Assembly: GCF_000430765.1 (NCBI RefSeq)
Contig: NZ_AUMQ01000022.1
Coordinates: forward strand, 124,001-188,000
DNA length: 64,000 nt
Direction of reading: 5' to 3'
Origin: Peribacillus kribbensis DSM 17871
Lineage (GTDB): Bacteria; Bacillota; Bacilli; Bacillales; DSM-1321
The notes beneath the pieces were generated by a model. That model did no database searches. It saw nothing but the letters and a program-made list of their open reading frames with translations, and was not told where the DNA came from. The position numbers and the translations under genes are program-made. Positions 53,500-62,059 of this stretch are shown here, piece by piece; position 1 is the first letter of the stretch; each line of letters opens with the position of its first letter.

Positions 53500-53700
53500 T
53501 GATTCCGTATTTTCTAATCTTTGGACCTTCTATATTTGCCTCAAAAGCCCCTATGGGCGCAGTTCGATGGTGGCCTATGGAGGCCGATGATTCATTAGAA
53601 ACGTGTATCCAGTATGCCAGGCTTTGCGCTTCATGCAGTGAAAAAGCAGTAGTGGTGCGTAGCTTTTCACGAAAGTACTAATATGCTAAGTAACAGTTCA
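53500..53700. other. Gap with no convincing gene
   Basis: A 60-codon plus frame (53499-53681) has no ribosome site and no recognised motif. Confidence 0.35.
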
Positions 53701-53702
53701 AA

Positions 53703-53745
53703 AAAAAGGCAGCCTGAGTTTATATTTATAAGGTCTCAGGCTGTT
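53703..53745 (-). terminator. Hairpin with minus-strand T-run
   Basis: Nine-bp stem CAGCCTGAG / CTCAGGCTG. A seven-base T-run follows on the minus strand, yet no minus-strand gene ends nearby, so its purpose is unclear. Confidence 0.65.
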
Positions 53746-53923
53746 AGGATTTTATATTAAACAGGCTCATCGTAACTCAAGGTTACTCCTCTCATCTCCA
53801 TCAATCCGGTTTTAAAGAAGAAAATTTGCGGAAACAGTAAAATACTTAAAAAAATGATTCTCAAAAACTGGAACTCTTGCATAAACTAACTATAAATCCA
53901 ATAAAAAAAGGAGTGACCCCTAA

Positions 53924-54265
53924 ATGGCATGGTTTCCTGGATACGGGGAATTTTATCAGCGCGCACTTCTTCAAATGGGCCAGAGCGATTCTGCCTCTTG
54001 GCAGAATGAAAGAGAAGATGAGGCTCCGACTCACTGGCTCATTGCACTGCAGGGATATCCAAAAGACCCCTTCTCCGATTTCTACTCCTGGGAAATCCTG
54101 ATTTACGAAGCGACCAGCCATGGCTCTTTTCATTATGAGCACCCTTTCTACAGATCAGAGGTGTACACCTGCATCCATAAAGCGTATGACATGTCCAGAG
54201 CTTTCACAGAGATGGCCCGGGATGACCGGATTGCAGGCCTTCAGCCAGAGGAACAAATCAGCTAG
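53924..54265 (+). CDS. Hypothetical 113-residue acidic protein
   Basis: Starts MAWFPGYGEFYQRALLQMGQ. It is rich in aromatic residues, with HWLIALQGYPKDPFSDFYSWEI and SHGSFHYEHPFYRSEVYTC. No signal peptide or membrane helix. GGAGTG lies eight bases before the ATG, and an intrinsic terminator follows. I do not recognise a family. The place beside coat genes makes a sporulation role possible but unproven. Confidence 0.65.
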   Translation: MAWFPGYGEFYQRALLQMGQSDSASWQNEREDEAPTHWLIALQGYPKDPFSDFYSWEILIYEATSHGSFHYEHPFYRSEVYTCIHKAYDMSRAFTEMARDDRIAGLQPEEQIS

Positions 54266-54267
54266 AC

Positions 54268-54305
54268 AAAAAGAGAAACTTGTTCTCCATGATTTTTCTC
54301 TTTTT
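54268..54305 (+). terminator. Terminator of the 113-residue protein gene
   Basis: Eleven-bp AT-rich stem AAAAAGAGAAA / TTTCTCTTTTT. Confidence 0.8.
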
Positions 54306-54436
54306 ACTCAGCCATGTGAAGGAAACTACATAACGAAAATCACTCCTTTTGTACATATACATAAGGTTTTTTTATTTTTATCTGAATGTACGAAAACCAA
54401 TAATGAATCATAACAGGCCTATTCTTAAAACTAAAA

Positions 54437-54463
54437 AAGCCGATCAGATTCCTCTAATCAGCT
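54437..54463 (-). terminator. Terminator of fixABCX
   Basis: Stem AGCTGAT / ATCGGCT (one G-U pair) then TTTTTTAG on the minus strand. A second hairpin, GGGAAATGG / CCATTTCCC, lies between it and the fixX stop (54478-54516). Confidence 0.75.
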
Positions 54464-54519
54464 CTGGGAAATAAACTGGGAAATGGACAGCCCCCAGCGG
54501 AGTCCCCATTTCCCGTTTC

Positions 54520-54801
54520 TCAGGCAAGCCTGAAGACGATTCCGTGGCCCCCTTTTGGGTATTCCCATTTTATGTTTTGGTAGGGACACCCGATTCTGCA
54601 GCTGCCGCATTCGTGGCATCCTTCATATCCTACCTGCATTCTGAGCCCCTCCCATTTATAGACTTCGGCAGGACAGAAAAGTGTACATAATTTATCCGGG
54701 CAGTTTTTCAGGCAGATATCGTCATCAAGGACGGTCAGATGAGATTTTTTATCAGCTTTAAAGCGGACGAGATATTGTTTTTCTTCGATGCTTCCAGTCA
54801 T
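54520..54801 (-). CDS. fixX: Ferredoxin-like protein FixX
   Basis: 93-residue ferredoxin that relays electrons with FixC. Cysteines: CLKNCPDKLCTLFCP near 30-45 and the 4Fe-4S set CHECGSCRIGCP near 62-73. It begins directly after the fixC stop (TAAATG), so it is co-translated. Last gene of fixABCX; the terminator is 55 bp further on. Confidence 0.92.
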   Translation of the reverse strand: MTGSIEEKQYLVRFKADKKSHLTVLDDDICLKNCPDKLCTLFCPAEVYKWEGLRMQVGYEGCHECGSCRIGCPYQNIKWEYPKGGHGIVFRLA

Positions 54802-56097
54802 TTACTTCACCGCTTTCCATGCTTTATAGACATCCTTTATCAGCTTTATGGTACCTTTTTCCGAAGTCATGGTTTTAATGATCTGTTTTTGTTTTGTTTT
54901 TTTGGAGCTTCCATCTACAGTGAAGAATTTACTTGCTGCCCTGTTTAACATGGGAACATACTCTTTAAAATACTGAGGATTATGCTCGAACACATGAGTG
55001 GCATTCTTGTATTTCTTTAAATCTTTGATAATAAAGCTGTCGTATAATTTGTCTCTGTAAGCATTAAGGAATTCATGGCTGAAGTCTCCAGCCTGATGTG
55101 CTTCCATAATGGTTTCAGCCGCCATCCTGCCCGAGGCCATCGCCATATTTGAACCTTCACGATGGATGGCATTCACAAGCTGTGCCGCATCCCCGACAAC
55201 AAGGACTCCATTCCCTGCCACCTTAGGCACGGAATGATATCCTCCTTCCGGAATCAGATGGGCCAGATATTCAGCCGGCTCCCCTCCGCCGATCAGGTTC
55301 CTCACCATAGGGTGGTTTTTTAGATAGTCAAGAAGGTCATACGGCTTCATCCTTGATGAAATCATGCTTGAAAGAGTGGTCCCTACTCCTATGTTAATGC
55401 TTTCTTTATTGGTGTAAATAAAGGCTGTTCCCAGATTGCCTTTTGTAGAATCCCCGAAAATTTCTATCGTGCATCCCTGGTTATCTTCGAGATTGAAACG
55501 GTCGTTGATTTTATCTTTAGAAAGATTGATTACCTCCATGACTGTCAAGGCTACCTCATCCGGCCGGAATTCCTTGTGAAAACCCAGCTGTTTTCCAAGA
55601 AGGGAATTTACACCATCAGCCAGGACCGTCACATCCGCATACACCTCGCCGTCAGGCCTGTCGGTTTTGATACCAACCACCTTTCCATCTTCTACAATAC
55701 ATTCCGTGGCAACGGTTTCATTTATAAGCAGCACACCTGCTTCTACGCCTTTTCCAGCGAACCACTGATCAAACTTTGCCCGGAGGACCGTAAAATTATT
55801 ATAAGGCTCCTTTGCCCATTCCAGCCCTTTATACCCAAAGGATACTGCCGACTCTTTATCCATCATCCAAAAACGCTGCTCCACGACAGGCCTTTCAAGC
55901 GGTGCCTCCTTCCAGAACTCCGGGATGATTTCCTCCATTTGCTTCCTGTATAAAACGCCGCCCATTACATTCTTGCTGCCGGGATATTCTCCGCGTTCAA
56001 TCTGCAGCACCTTCAGCCCGTTTTTGGCACAGGTATACGCACAGGATGTTCCTGCAGGTCCTGCTCCCACGACAATGACATCAAATTTTTCAGGCAT
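54802..56097 (-). CDS. fixC: Electron-transfer-flavoprotein:quinone oxidoreductase FixC
   Basis: 431-residue FAD protein. The dinucleotide motif is VVGAGPAGTSCAYTCA at the N-terminus, with the second FAD contact in LVVGDAAQLVN near 295. It passes electrons from FixAB to quinone with FixX. I use the ATG at 56097, which overlaps the fixB stop by eight bases (ATGCCTGA); a GTG four codons earlier is closer to the SD than usual. No membrane helix. Confidence 0.92.
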   Translation of the reverse strand: MPEKFDVIVVGAGPAGTSCAYTCAKNGLKVLQIERGEYPGSKNVMGGVLYRKQMEEIIPEFWKEAPLERPVVEQRFWMMDKESAVSFGYKGLEWAKEPYNNFTVLRAKFDQWFAGKGVEAGVLLINETVATECIVEDGKVVGIKTDRPDGEVYADVTVLADGVNSLLGKQLGFHKEFRPDEVALTVMEVINLSKDKINDRFNLEDNQGCTIEIFGDSTKGNLGTAFIYTNKESINIGVGTTLSSMISSRMKPYDLLDYLKNHPMVRNLIGGGEPAEYLAHLIPEGGYHSVPKVAGNGVLVVGDAAQLVNAIHREGSNMAMASGRMAAETIMEAHQAGDFSHEFLNAYRDKLYDSFIIKDLKKYKNATHVFEHNPQYFKEYVPMLNRAASKFFTVDGSSKKTKQKQIIKTMTSEKGTIKLIKDVYKAWKAVK

Positions 56098-57109
56098 GGG
56101 TTTTTTCACCGCCCTTTTTGAAAGCCTCTTTAAACTGTTTGATCAATAAAGGAACAATTTCATGGGCATCGCCTACAATTCCGTACGTGCTCACACCAAA
56201 AATGGGTGCATGGGGATCCTTGTTGATGGCAATGATCGTTTCCGAATTCTTCATTCCGACGAGATGCTGGATGGCGCCTGACAGGCCGATGGCAAAATAA
56301 ATCTTGGGAGTGACCGTCTCCCCTGTCTGGCCGATTTGATGGTCATGGCCAATCCAGCCGGCTTCCACCACATCCCTGGTCCCTCCGACCCCCGCTCCCA
56401 TAACATCCGCCAGTTCATGGATCAGCTGGAATCCTCGCTCATCCCCCATCCCTTTTCCGCCGCATACAATGATATGTGCATCTGCCAGGCCTGGTTTTGT
56501 GACATCCTTCACAATTTCCAGTACCTTTGTCCTCATCTCTTCTTCCCGCAGATCCATTTTTTCTTCGATTACTCTGCCTTTCCTTGAAGAATCCCTTGGC
56601 AGTGCCTTCATGACCTTCGGACGGACCGTAGCCATCTGCGGTCGATGTTTTTTGCAGAGGATGGTTGCCATGATGTTTCCCCCAAAAGCCGGCCGGCTGG
56701 CCTCTAAAAGGCGTTTTTCCACATCAACATCAAGCATGGTCGTATCTGCTGTCAGACCTGTGCTTAAATCCGTCGCCACAGCGCTCGCTACGTCTTTTCC
56801 GTTCGGCGTTGCCCCATATAAAAAGATTTCTGGTTTATACGCTTCAGCCAGCTGAATGACACCCTTCATATAAGATTCTGTACGATATTGCTTTAAAACA
56901 CTGTGTTCAATCACATAAATCTCATCTGCACCATGGTAAATAACTTCATCGGAAAGATGCCTGATCGAATCCCCGAGTATAACGCCTGCCAGTGGTACCT
57001 CAAGCTTATCAGCAAGCTTTCTCCCCGCTCCAAGCAGCTCCAGGGAAACTCCTTCAATCTTTCCTTCGTTTTGCTCAATATAAACCCATACTCCACGGTT
57101 CTCCTGCAT
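56090..57109 (-). CDS. fixB: Electron transfer flavoprotein alpha subunit FixB
   Basis: 339 residues. The N-terminal domain, with WVYIEQNEGKIEGVSLELLGAGRKLA, is followed by the C-terminal FAD domain with VVEAGWIGHDHQIGQTG and the ETF-alpha hallmark GLSGAIQHLVGMKNS to AINKDPHAPIF. It pairs with FixA. GGGAG precedes the ATG by nine bases. FixAB-type ETFs bifurcate electrons from NADH to ferredoxin and quinone in diazotrophs. Confidence 0.93.
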   Translation of the reverse strand: MQENRGVWVYIEQNEGKIEGVSLELLGAGRKLADKLEVPLAGVILGDSIRHLSDEVIYHGADEIYVIEHSVLKQYRTESYMKGVIQLAEAYKPEIFLYGATPNGKDVASAVATDLSTGLTADTTMLDVDVEKRLLEASRPAFGGNIMATILCKKHRPQMATVRPKVMKALPRDSSRKGRVIEEKMDLREEEMRTKVLEIVKDVTKPGLADAHIIVCGGKGMGDERGFQLIHELADVMGAGVGGTRDVVEAGWIGHDHQIGQTGETVTPKIYFAIGLSGAIQHLVGMKNSETIIAINKDPHAPIFGVSTYGIVGDAHEIVPLLIKQFKEAFKKGGEKTHA

Positions 57110-57130
57110 AAATGGCAGCTCCCTCCCTAC

Positions 57131-57946
57131 CTAGTTCACTGAAAAAAGTTCCTTATTTTTAAGCAGAACCTCGACGATCTGTCCTGCCTGCTCTGAAGGC
57201 GTACCTTCTAGAACATGGCCTCCCTCGGGCTTAGGGGGGGTGAACATCTTCCCGACAATCGTTGGGGAACCTTTTAACCCCAGCTGTGTTCGATCCACTT
57301 CGTCAAGGTCACTTACTGCCCAGATCACCGGCTGATATCGCGCTGCTCTTATCATATTGGGAAGCGGGGAATACTCAATGGGGTTAATTTCTTTTTCTAC
57401 AGTCAGCAGGCATGGCAGCCCAGTTTCAATCCGTTCATATCCATTGATGATCTTCCGTTTGACCCTGACTTTTCGTATTTTTAGATCGATATCCGATATT
57501 TCAATGACATTTGTGATAGGAGGAATATCCAGCCTGCGGGCGATTCCCGGGCCCACCTGGCCTGTGTCCCCGTCGATGGCATGCTTTCCGCAAATGATGA
57601 GATCGATGGGCTTATCCTTCGAAATCCGGTCCAGGGCTTTAAAAAGGGCATAGCTGGTAGCCAGGGTATCCGCACCTGCAAAGGCTCTGTCTGTGATTAA
57701 ATACCCCCCATCCGCCCCGATTTCCACACTCTTTTTTATGATCTCTACAGCCTGGGGAGGGCCCATGGAAAGTACGGAGATTAGCCCTCCGTATTCTTCT
57801 TTGACTTTTACGGCTGCCTGTACAGCATGAGCATCGTATGGGTTCAAGATGGCTGGTGCACTTCTTCGGTCCAGAGTATTGGTTTTCGGATTAATTTTAA
57901 TGATTTTGGTATCCGGCACCTGTTTTACACAGACTACGATATGCAT
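57131..57946 (-). CDS. fixA: Electron transfer flavoprotein beta subunit FixA
   Basis: 271 residues starting MHIVVCVKQVPDTKIIKI. AILNPYDAHAVQAAVK and CGKHAIDGDTGQVGPGIARRL are typical of ETF-beta. The ATG at 57946 is the only reasonable start, though GGAG lies 13 bases away, which is long. First gene of the fix operon; the 210 bp upstream must hold its promoter. The function of a complete fixABCX in an organism with no visible nitrogenase or carnitine genes is open. Confidence 0.92.
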   Translation of the reverse strand: MHIVVCVKQVPDTKIIKINPKTNTLDRRSAPAILNPYDAHAVQAAVKVKEEYGGLISVLSMGPPQAVEIIKKSVEIGADGGYLITDRAFAGADTLATSYALFKALDRISKDKPIDLIICGKHAIDGDTGQVGPGIARRLDIPPITNVIEISDIDLKIRKVRVKRKIINGYERIETGLPCLLTVEKEINPIEYSPLPNMIRAARYQPVIWAVSDLDEVDRTQLGLKGSPTIVGKMFTPPKPEGGHVLEGTPSEQAGQIVEVLLKNKELFSVN

Positions 57947-58082
57947 AAAGGAAGTATCACTCCTATCCGTTAAATTAAAACGTGTGCAGTGCTCAGTTCT
58001 ACTTCTATATATGACGAGCCAAAATAATATATGCATGGGGAGGAGGAAGCTGTATGTTTAATCAGTTTGACAAAAAACACAA

Positions 58083-58131
58083 AAGGAGGCTGTCTGGTAC
58101 TGGGTACAAAACCCGTATCAGACAACCTCCT
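58083..58131 (-). terminator. Terminator of the chromate transporter genes
   Basis: Long imperfect stem AAGGAGG-TGTCTG-TAC-GGG against CCC-GTA-CAGACA-CCTCCTT, then TTTTGTGTTTTTTG on the minus strand. Confidence 0.88.
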
Positions 58132-58156
58132 TATGCGGTTTACGAAAATATTTCGG

Positions 58157-58690
58157 TCACGACAAAAATAGGGCACCATACCCCAGTGCACCGACAATGA
58201 CAAAAGCAGGATGCACTTTGACTTTTTCCATAAGGAAAAAGCTGGCGGCCATCAGAATGAGTGTCTGAATAGAGCCGATGTCCTTATAAGATCCGAAAAA
58301 GAATTGACAGGCCATCACACCCAGCATGACCGCGATCGCTGGACGCACCATTGAAGTCATTTTTTTGACCCTTGGAGAGTCCTTGAATTTATACAATAGG
58401 CCGACAAGAGCAATCAACAGGATTAACGAAGGGGCCACAGAAGCAAAGACAGCTGTAACTGCTCCTAAGACTCCTCCCTCCTCATAGCCGATATACCCCG
58501 CCATCTTAGTGGCGATCGGTCCGGGCAGAGAATTCCCAAGTGCCAGCATCTCACTGAATTCCTTCACCGTCAGCCAGCCATATCGATCGACCACTTCATT
58601 TTCAATCAGAGGGATTGTACTGGGTCCGCCTCCATATCCTAAGATCCCAGGAATAAAGAATGCTAAAAAAATCTTCCATTGTAAAATCAT
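58157..58690 (-). CDS. ywrA: Chromate transporter, short-chain half (second gene)
   Basis: 177-residue membrane protein of the CHR family, with AFFIPGILGYGGGPSTIPLIENEVV near the N-terminus and the hallmark LALGNSLPGPIATKMAGYIGY. Short-chain CHR proteins work as pairs with opposite membrane topology; the partner gene overlaps it by four bases. B. subtilis YwrA/YwrB is the matching pair. Chromate export is the characterised role of some relatives, and the natural substrate may differ. Confidence 0.88.
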   Translation of the reverse strand: MILQWKIFLAFFIPGILGYGGGPSTIPLIENEVVDRYGWLTVKEFSEMLALGNSLPGPIATKMAGYIGYEEGGVLGAVTAVFASVAPSLILLIALVGLLYKFKDSPRVKKMTSMVRPAIAVMLGVMACQFFFGSYKDIGSIQTLILMAASFFLMEKVKVHPAFVIVGALGYGALFLS

Positions 58691-59274
58691 ATTGTCTTCC
58701 TCTTCTCAGCAGATTCCTGCTCCACAGCTGTTCCTTTTTTCTTTTTTTCCGGGGAAAAAACAGCCCAGCCGAGAAGGATGGCAATTAAAATCCCGGGGTG
58801 CAGTCCAAGCACCTCCATTATGATCAGGCTAGCGGCTGCCAGAAGGATATTCGCCTTCCACCCCAGTCCTTTTTGGCCATTCTGGAAAAATTGCCAGGTC
58901 AGCACTGTGAGCATGACGCCAACTACCGGTACAACAGCTCTTGTCATGCCAAGAACCCAGGTCTGTTCTTTATAAGCTGATAATGATTTGAGCAGGACGA
59001 TCATTAAAAGGATGGTAGGGAGAACCGAAGCAAGCAGGGCGGTAATCAGCCCTGCCGGACCTGCTACCCGGAAGCCGATATAGCCCGCCAGCTTCGTTGC
59101 GATGGGGCCTGGCAGTGTATTGGCCAATGCCAGCAGATCCCCGAACTCTTCATCATCCATCCACTTAAAATTACCGACCACTTCTTTTTGAACGAGAGGG
59201 ATAGAGGAGGGTCCGCCTCCAAATCCAAGCATCCCCGATCTGAAAAAAGCTAAAAATAAATGCCAATGCTTCAT
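58687..59274 (-). CDS. ywrB: Chromate transporter, short-chain half (first gene)
   Basis: 195-residue CHR-family partner, with FFRSGMLGFGGGPSSIPLVQ and ALANTLPGPIATKLAGYIGF. It has an additional basic C-terminal tail of about 20 residues. Its stop overlaps the start of the next half (ATGA type), so the two are translationally coupled. Located just after the gamma-glutamyltransferase gene, as in the ywr block of B. subtilis. Confidence 0.88.
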   Translation of the reverse strand: MKHWHLFLAFFRSGMLGFGGGPSSIPLVQKEVVGNFKWMDDEEFGDLLALANTLPGPIATKLAGYIGFRVAGPAGLITALLASVLPTILLMIVLLKSLSAYKEQTWVLGMTRAVVPVVGVMLTVLTWQFFQNGQKGLGWKANILLAAASLIIMEVLGLHPGILIAILLGWAVFSPEKKKKGTAVEQESAEKRKTI

Positions 59275-59342
59275 ATGAAATCAAATCCTTTAGTTTTAGG
59301 CTTTTATGTATGCCCTTCTATGGAAGCATGCAGGCAAAAATA

Positions 59343-60956
59343 TTACCAGACTGCAACGGCTCCATCCGTCCGGGGCTCTGTGCCTCCCCGCAGCACTCCG
59401 TTTGCCTGGTCTCTCCAAATGATCTGGCCCCTGCCGAATCCGCCGGAATCAACAGCCACTCTAATATCATGCCCCCTGCGGGTGAGTTCTTCAACTATAT
59501 GATGCGGCACTCCCCGTTCTACTTCAACTGTTTTGCCTTCTATCCACTGCCATCTAGGTGCATCTAAAGCTGCCTGCGGATTCAAGTGGAAATCGATGGT
59601 ATTCATAATAACCTGAACATGTCCCTGCGGCTGCATATAGCCTCCCATTACGCCGAATGGGCCGACCGGCTGTCCGTCCTTTGTGAGGAAACCCGGGATA
59701 ATGGTGTGATATGTCTTCTTTCCAGGCTCCAGTTGATTATCATGATCTGGGTCAAGAGAAAAATCGTGTCCGCGGTTCTGCAGGGCAATACCTGTTCCCG
59801 GAATGACGATACCTGAACCAAAGCCCATATAATTGGATTGAATAAAAGAAACCATATTCCCTTCGGCATCCGCTGCCGACAGATAGACTGTACCGCCGGA
59901 TGGAGGAGTTCCCGGTTCTGGGGCCAGCGCTTCATGGCCGATTAAATTCCTCCGTACTGCCCCATACTCTTCACTTAAGAAAGCTTCCGTAGTATGCCTC
60001 ATCTTATCCCGCTGAGTGATATACTTCTTGCCGTCAATAAAGGCGAGCTTCATGGCCTCAATCTGCTTATGATACGATTCAGCCGTTTCCCTTTCTTGAA
60101 ACGTGAATCCTTTTAATATATTCAGTGCCATCAAGGCGACTAAACCCTGACCGTTTGGAGGGATTTCCCAAACATCATAGCCACGGTAATTTACACCGAT
60201 AGGCTTTACCCACTCCGGCTGAAAGGATTCCAGGTCGCTTTTTCTGATAAACCCTCCATGTTTGCGTGAAAATTCGTCTATCTGATCCGCAAGTCTTCCT
60301 CGGTAAAAGGACTCTGCATTCGTTTCGCCGATCTCTCTCAGTGCAGCAGCATGGCCCGGTAATTTCCATATTTCCCCCGGCCGCGGGGCTCTGCCATCCT
60401 CAGTAAAAGTATCAAACCAGGGCTGAAATTCTTCCCCTTTAAGAATTCCCTTGAATATGCGCGCTGCTCTTCCCCAGTACTTGCCGAGAGTGGGAGAAAC
60501 GGGATATCCATGCTCAGCATATTGGATGGCAGGTTCCAGGACTTCCCTTAAAGGCAGCTTCCCGAACCGCTCGGATAGGGCAGCCCATGCCCCCGGTGCC
60601 CCCGGCACGGTCACAGGTGTAAGTCCAAACTTAGGCATTGCTTCATGCCCCTGGCTTTTTACATTTTCAATGCTCAACATTTCTGGGGCATGGCCGCTTG
60701 AATTAAGCCCAAACAATTCACCCTTTGTCCAGACAATCGCAAAAGCATCACCGCCTATTCCATTAGATGTAGGTTCGACTACTGTCAGGCATGCAGCTGT
60801 TGCAATGGCAGCATCTATGGCATTTCCGCCCTTTTTTAAAATGTCCAGTCCTGCCTGGGCAGCAAGGGGCTGGGAAGTAGCAACCATCCCGCGTGATGAA
60901 ATGCTCTCCATCCTCTGGGAAGGATATGGATAATGTAAAGATTCATATTTTGGCAT
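59343..60956 (-). CDS. ywrD: Gamma-glutamyltransferase-family protein YwrD
   Basis: 537-residue Ntn-hydrolase precursor without a signal peptide, so cytosolic. The autocatalytic cleavage site precedes the Thr in SGGTVYLSAADAEGNMVSF near residue 358. GKKTYHTIIPGF and GGYMQPQGHVQV lie in the small subunit, and SNGIGGDAFAIVW in the large one. It may hydrolyse glutathione or gamma-glutamyl peptides; B. subtilis YwrD activity has been questioned. A peptide ABC transporter lies 120 bp upstream on the same strand. Confidence 0.9.
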   Translation of the reverse strand: MPKYESLHYPYPSQRMESISSRGMVATSQPLAAQAGLDILKKGGNAIDAAIATAACLTVVEPTSNGIGGDAFAIVWTKGELFGLNSSGHAPEMLSIENVKSQGHEAMPKFGLTPVTVPGAPGAWAALSERFGKLPLREVLEPAIQYAEHGYPVSPTLGKYWGRAARIFKGILKGEEFQPWFDTFTEDGRAPRPGEIWKLPGHAAALREIGETNAESFYRGRLADQIDEFSRKHGGFIRKSDLESFQPEWVKPIGVNYRGYDVWEIPPNGQGLVALMALNILKGFTFQERETAESYHKQIEAMKLAFIDGKKYITQRDKMRHTTEAFLSEEYGAVRRNLIGHEALAPEPGTPPSGGTVYLSAADAEGNMVSFIQSNYMGFGSGIVIPGTGIALQNRGHDFSLDPDHDNQLEPGKKTYHTIIPGFLTKDGQPVGPFGVMGGYMQPQGHVQVIMNTIDFHLNPQAALDAPRWQWIEGKTVEVERGVPHHIVEELTRRGHDIRVAVDSGGFGRGQIIWRDQANGVLRGGTEPRTDGAVAVW

Positions 60957-61015
60957 ACAGATCTCCTTAATTTTGTGTAGTTTGATAATTCTTATAATTC
61001 ATTTTAAACGAATAA

Positions 61016-61037
61016 GGCAGCCTTCGCATCGGCTGCC
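61016..61037 (-). terminator. Hairpins between oppF-like gene and ywrD
   Basis: Stem GGCAGCC / GGCTGCC then TTATTCG on the minus strand, preceded by a second hairpin TTTTGGGGA / TCCCCAAAA at 61044-61067. Probably a partial terminator. Confidence 0.6.
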
Positions 61038-61075
61038 CCATATTTTTGGGGATGAGGCTCCCCAAAATAGTCGAT

Positions 61076-62059
61076 TTATCTATAATGACAGGCCGCAAAA
61101 TGCCCCTCCTCGACCTCTCTCCACTCCGGTCTCTCTGCCCTGCACAGTTCTGTTGCAAGAGGGCAGCGTGTATGGAACGCACAGCCTGCAGGCGGGTCCG
61201 CCGGGCTGGGCAGATCTCCTTTTAATCGGATCCTTTCCCTCCTTTGCCCGACAACCGGACGTGGAATAGCCGAAATCAGGGCCTCCGTATACGGATGAAG
61301 AGGATTTTCATACAGCCTCTCTACAGGAGCAAGCTCCACCATCTGACCAAGATACATGACCAATACTCTGTCGCATAAATGGCGGACTACCCCCAGATCG
61401 TGAGATACGAATAAATAGGTCAAGCCATGCTTCTTTTGCAGATCTTCAAGAAGCATGATAACCTGGGCCTGCACAGAGACATCAAGAGCTGATACAGGCT
61501 CATCGCATACAATAAAGGAAGGATTGATCGCGATTGCCCTTGCTATGCCGATCCGCTGGCGCTGGCCTCCCGAAAATTCATGCGGATATCGTTCATAATG
61601 TTCTTCCTTAAGTCCCACTTCCTTTAAGAGCTGTACCACTTTTTCCCGCCGTTCTGCTGACGATAAATCTGTATGGATGATCAGGGCTTCCTCAATAGCC
61701 TGGCCGATCTGCTGTTTCGGGTTTAAGGACGCATATGGATCCTGAAAGATCATCTGCATTTCACGTTTGAATGGCTTCAGCTGGCGCTGGGATTTAGTGC
61801 TGATGTTTTCCCCTTTAAAGACCATTTCTCCCTCAGTCGCAGATTCTAACCCAAGAATCGTCCTGCCGAGTGTTGACTTCCCGCAGCCGGATTCCCCAAC
61901 AACACCAAGAGTCTCCCCTTTGTATATGTCCAGGGAAATCCCATCAACAGCCTTCACATGGTTTTTAACTGTTTTAAAGATGCCCCCTTTGATCGGGTAG
62001 TGTTTTTTTACATTTTTTAAGCTATACAGCACTTGATGGCTGACATTTACTGTACTCAT
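61076..62059 (-). CDS. Oligopeptide/dipeptide ABC transporter ATPase (OppF/DppF type)
   Basis: 327 residues. Walker A GESGCGKSTLG, signature FSGGQRQRIG, Walker B FIVCDEPVSALD, and the C-terminal OppF zinc/Cys-type motif GCAFHTRCPLATELC. The start is the ATG at 62059, with AGGAGG nine bases upstream; it overlaps the end of the upstream ATPase gene by 38 bases. Forms a heterodimer with it to energise peptide import. Confidence 0.92.
   Translation of the reverse strand: MSTVNVSHQVLYSLKNVKKHYPIKGGIFKTVKNHVKAVDGISLDIYKGETLGVVGESGCGKSTLGRTILGLESATEGEMVFKGENISTKSQRQLKPFKREMQMIFQDPYASLNPKQQIGQAIEEALIIHTDLSSAERREKVVQLLKEVGLKEEHYERYPHEFSGGQRQRIGIARAIAINPSFIVCDEPVSALDVSVQAQVIMLLEDLQKKHGLTYLFVSHDLGVVRHLCDRVLVMYLGQMVELAPVERLYENPLHPYTEALISAIPRPVVGQRRERIRLKGDLPSPADPPAGCAFHTRCPLATELCRAERPEWREVEEGHFAACHYR

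Noticed and set aside
53861-54142. Minus-strand frame opposite the 113-residue protein, ending near a minus-strand terminator
   Set aside because: The plus frame has a clear ribosome site and its own terminator. The minus frame has neither a good start nor recognisable content.
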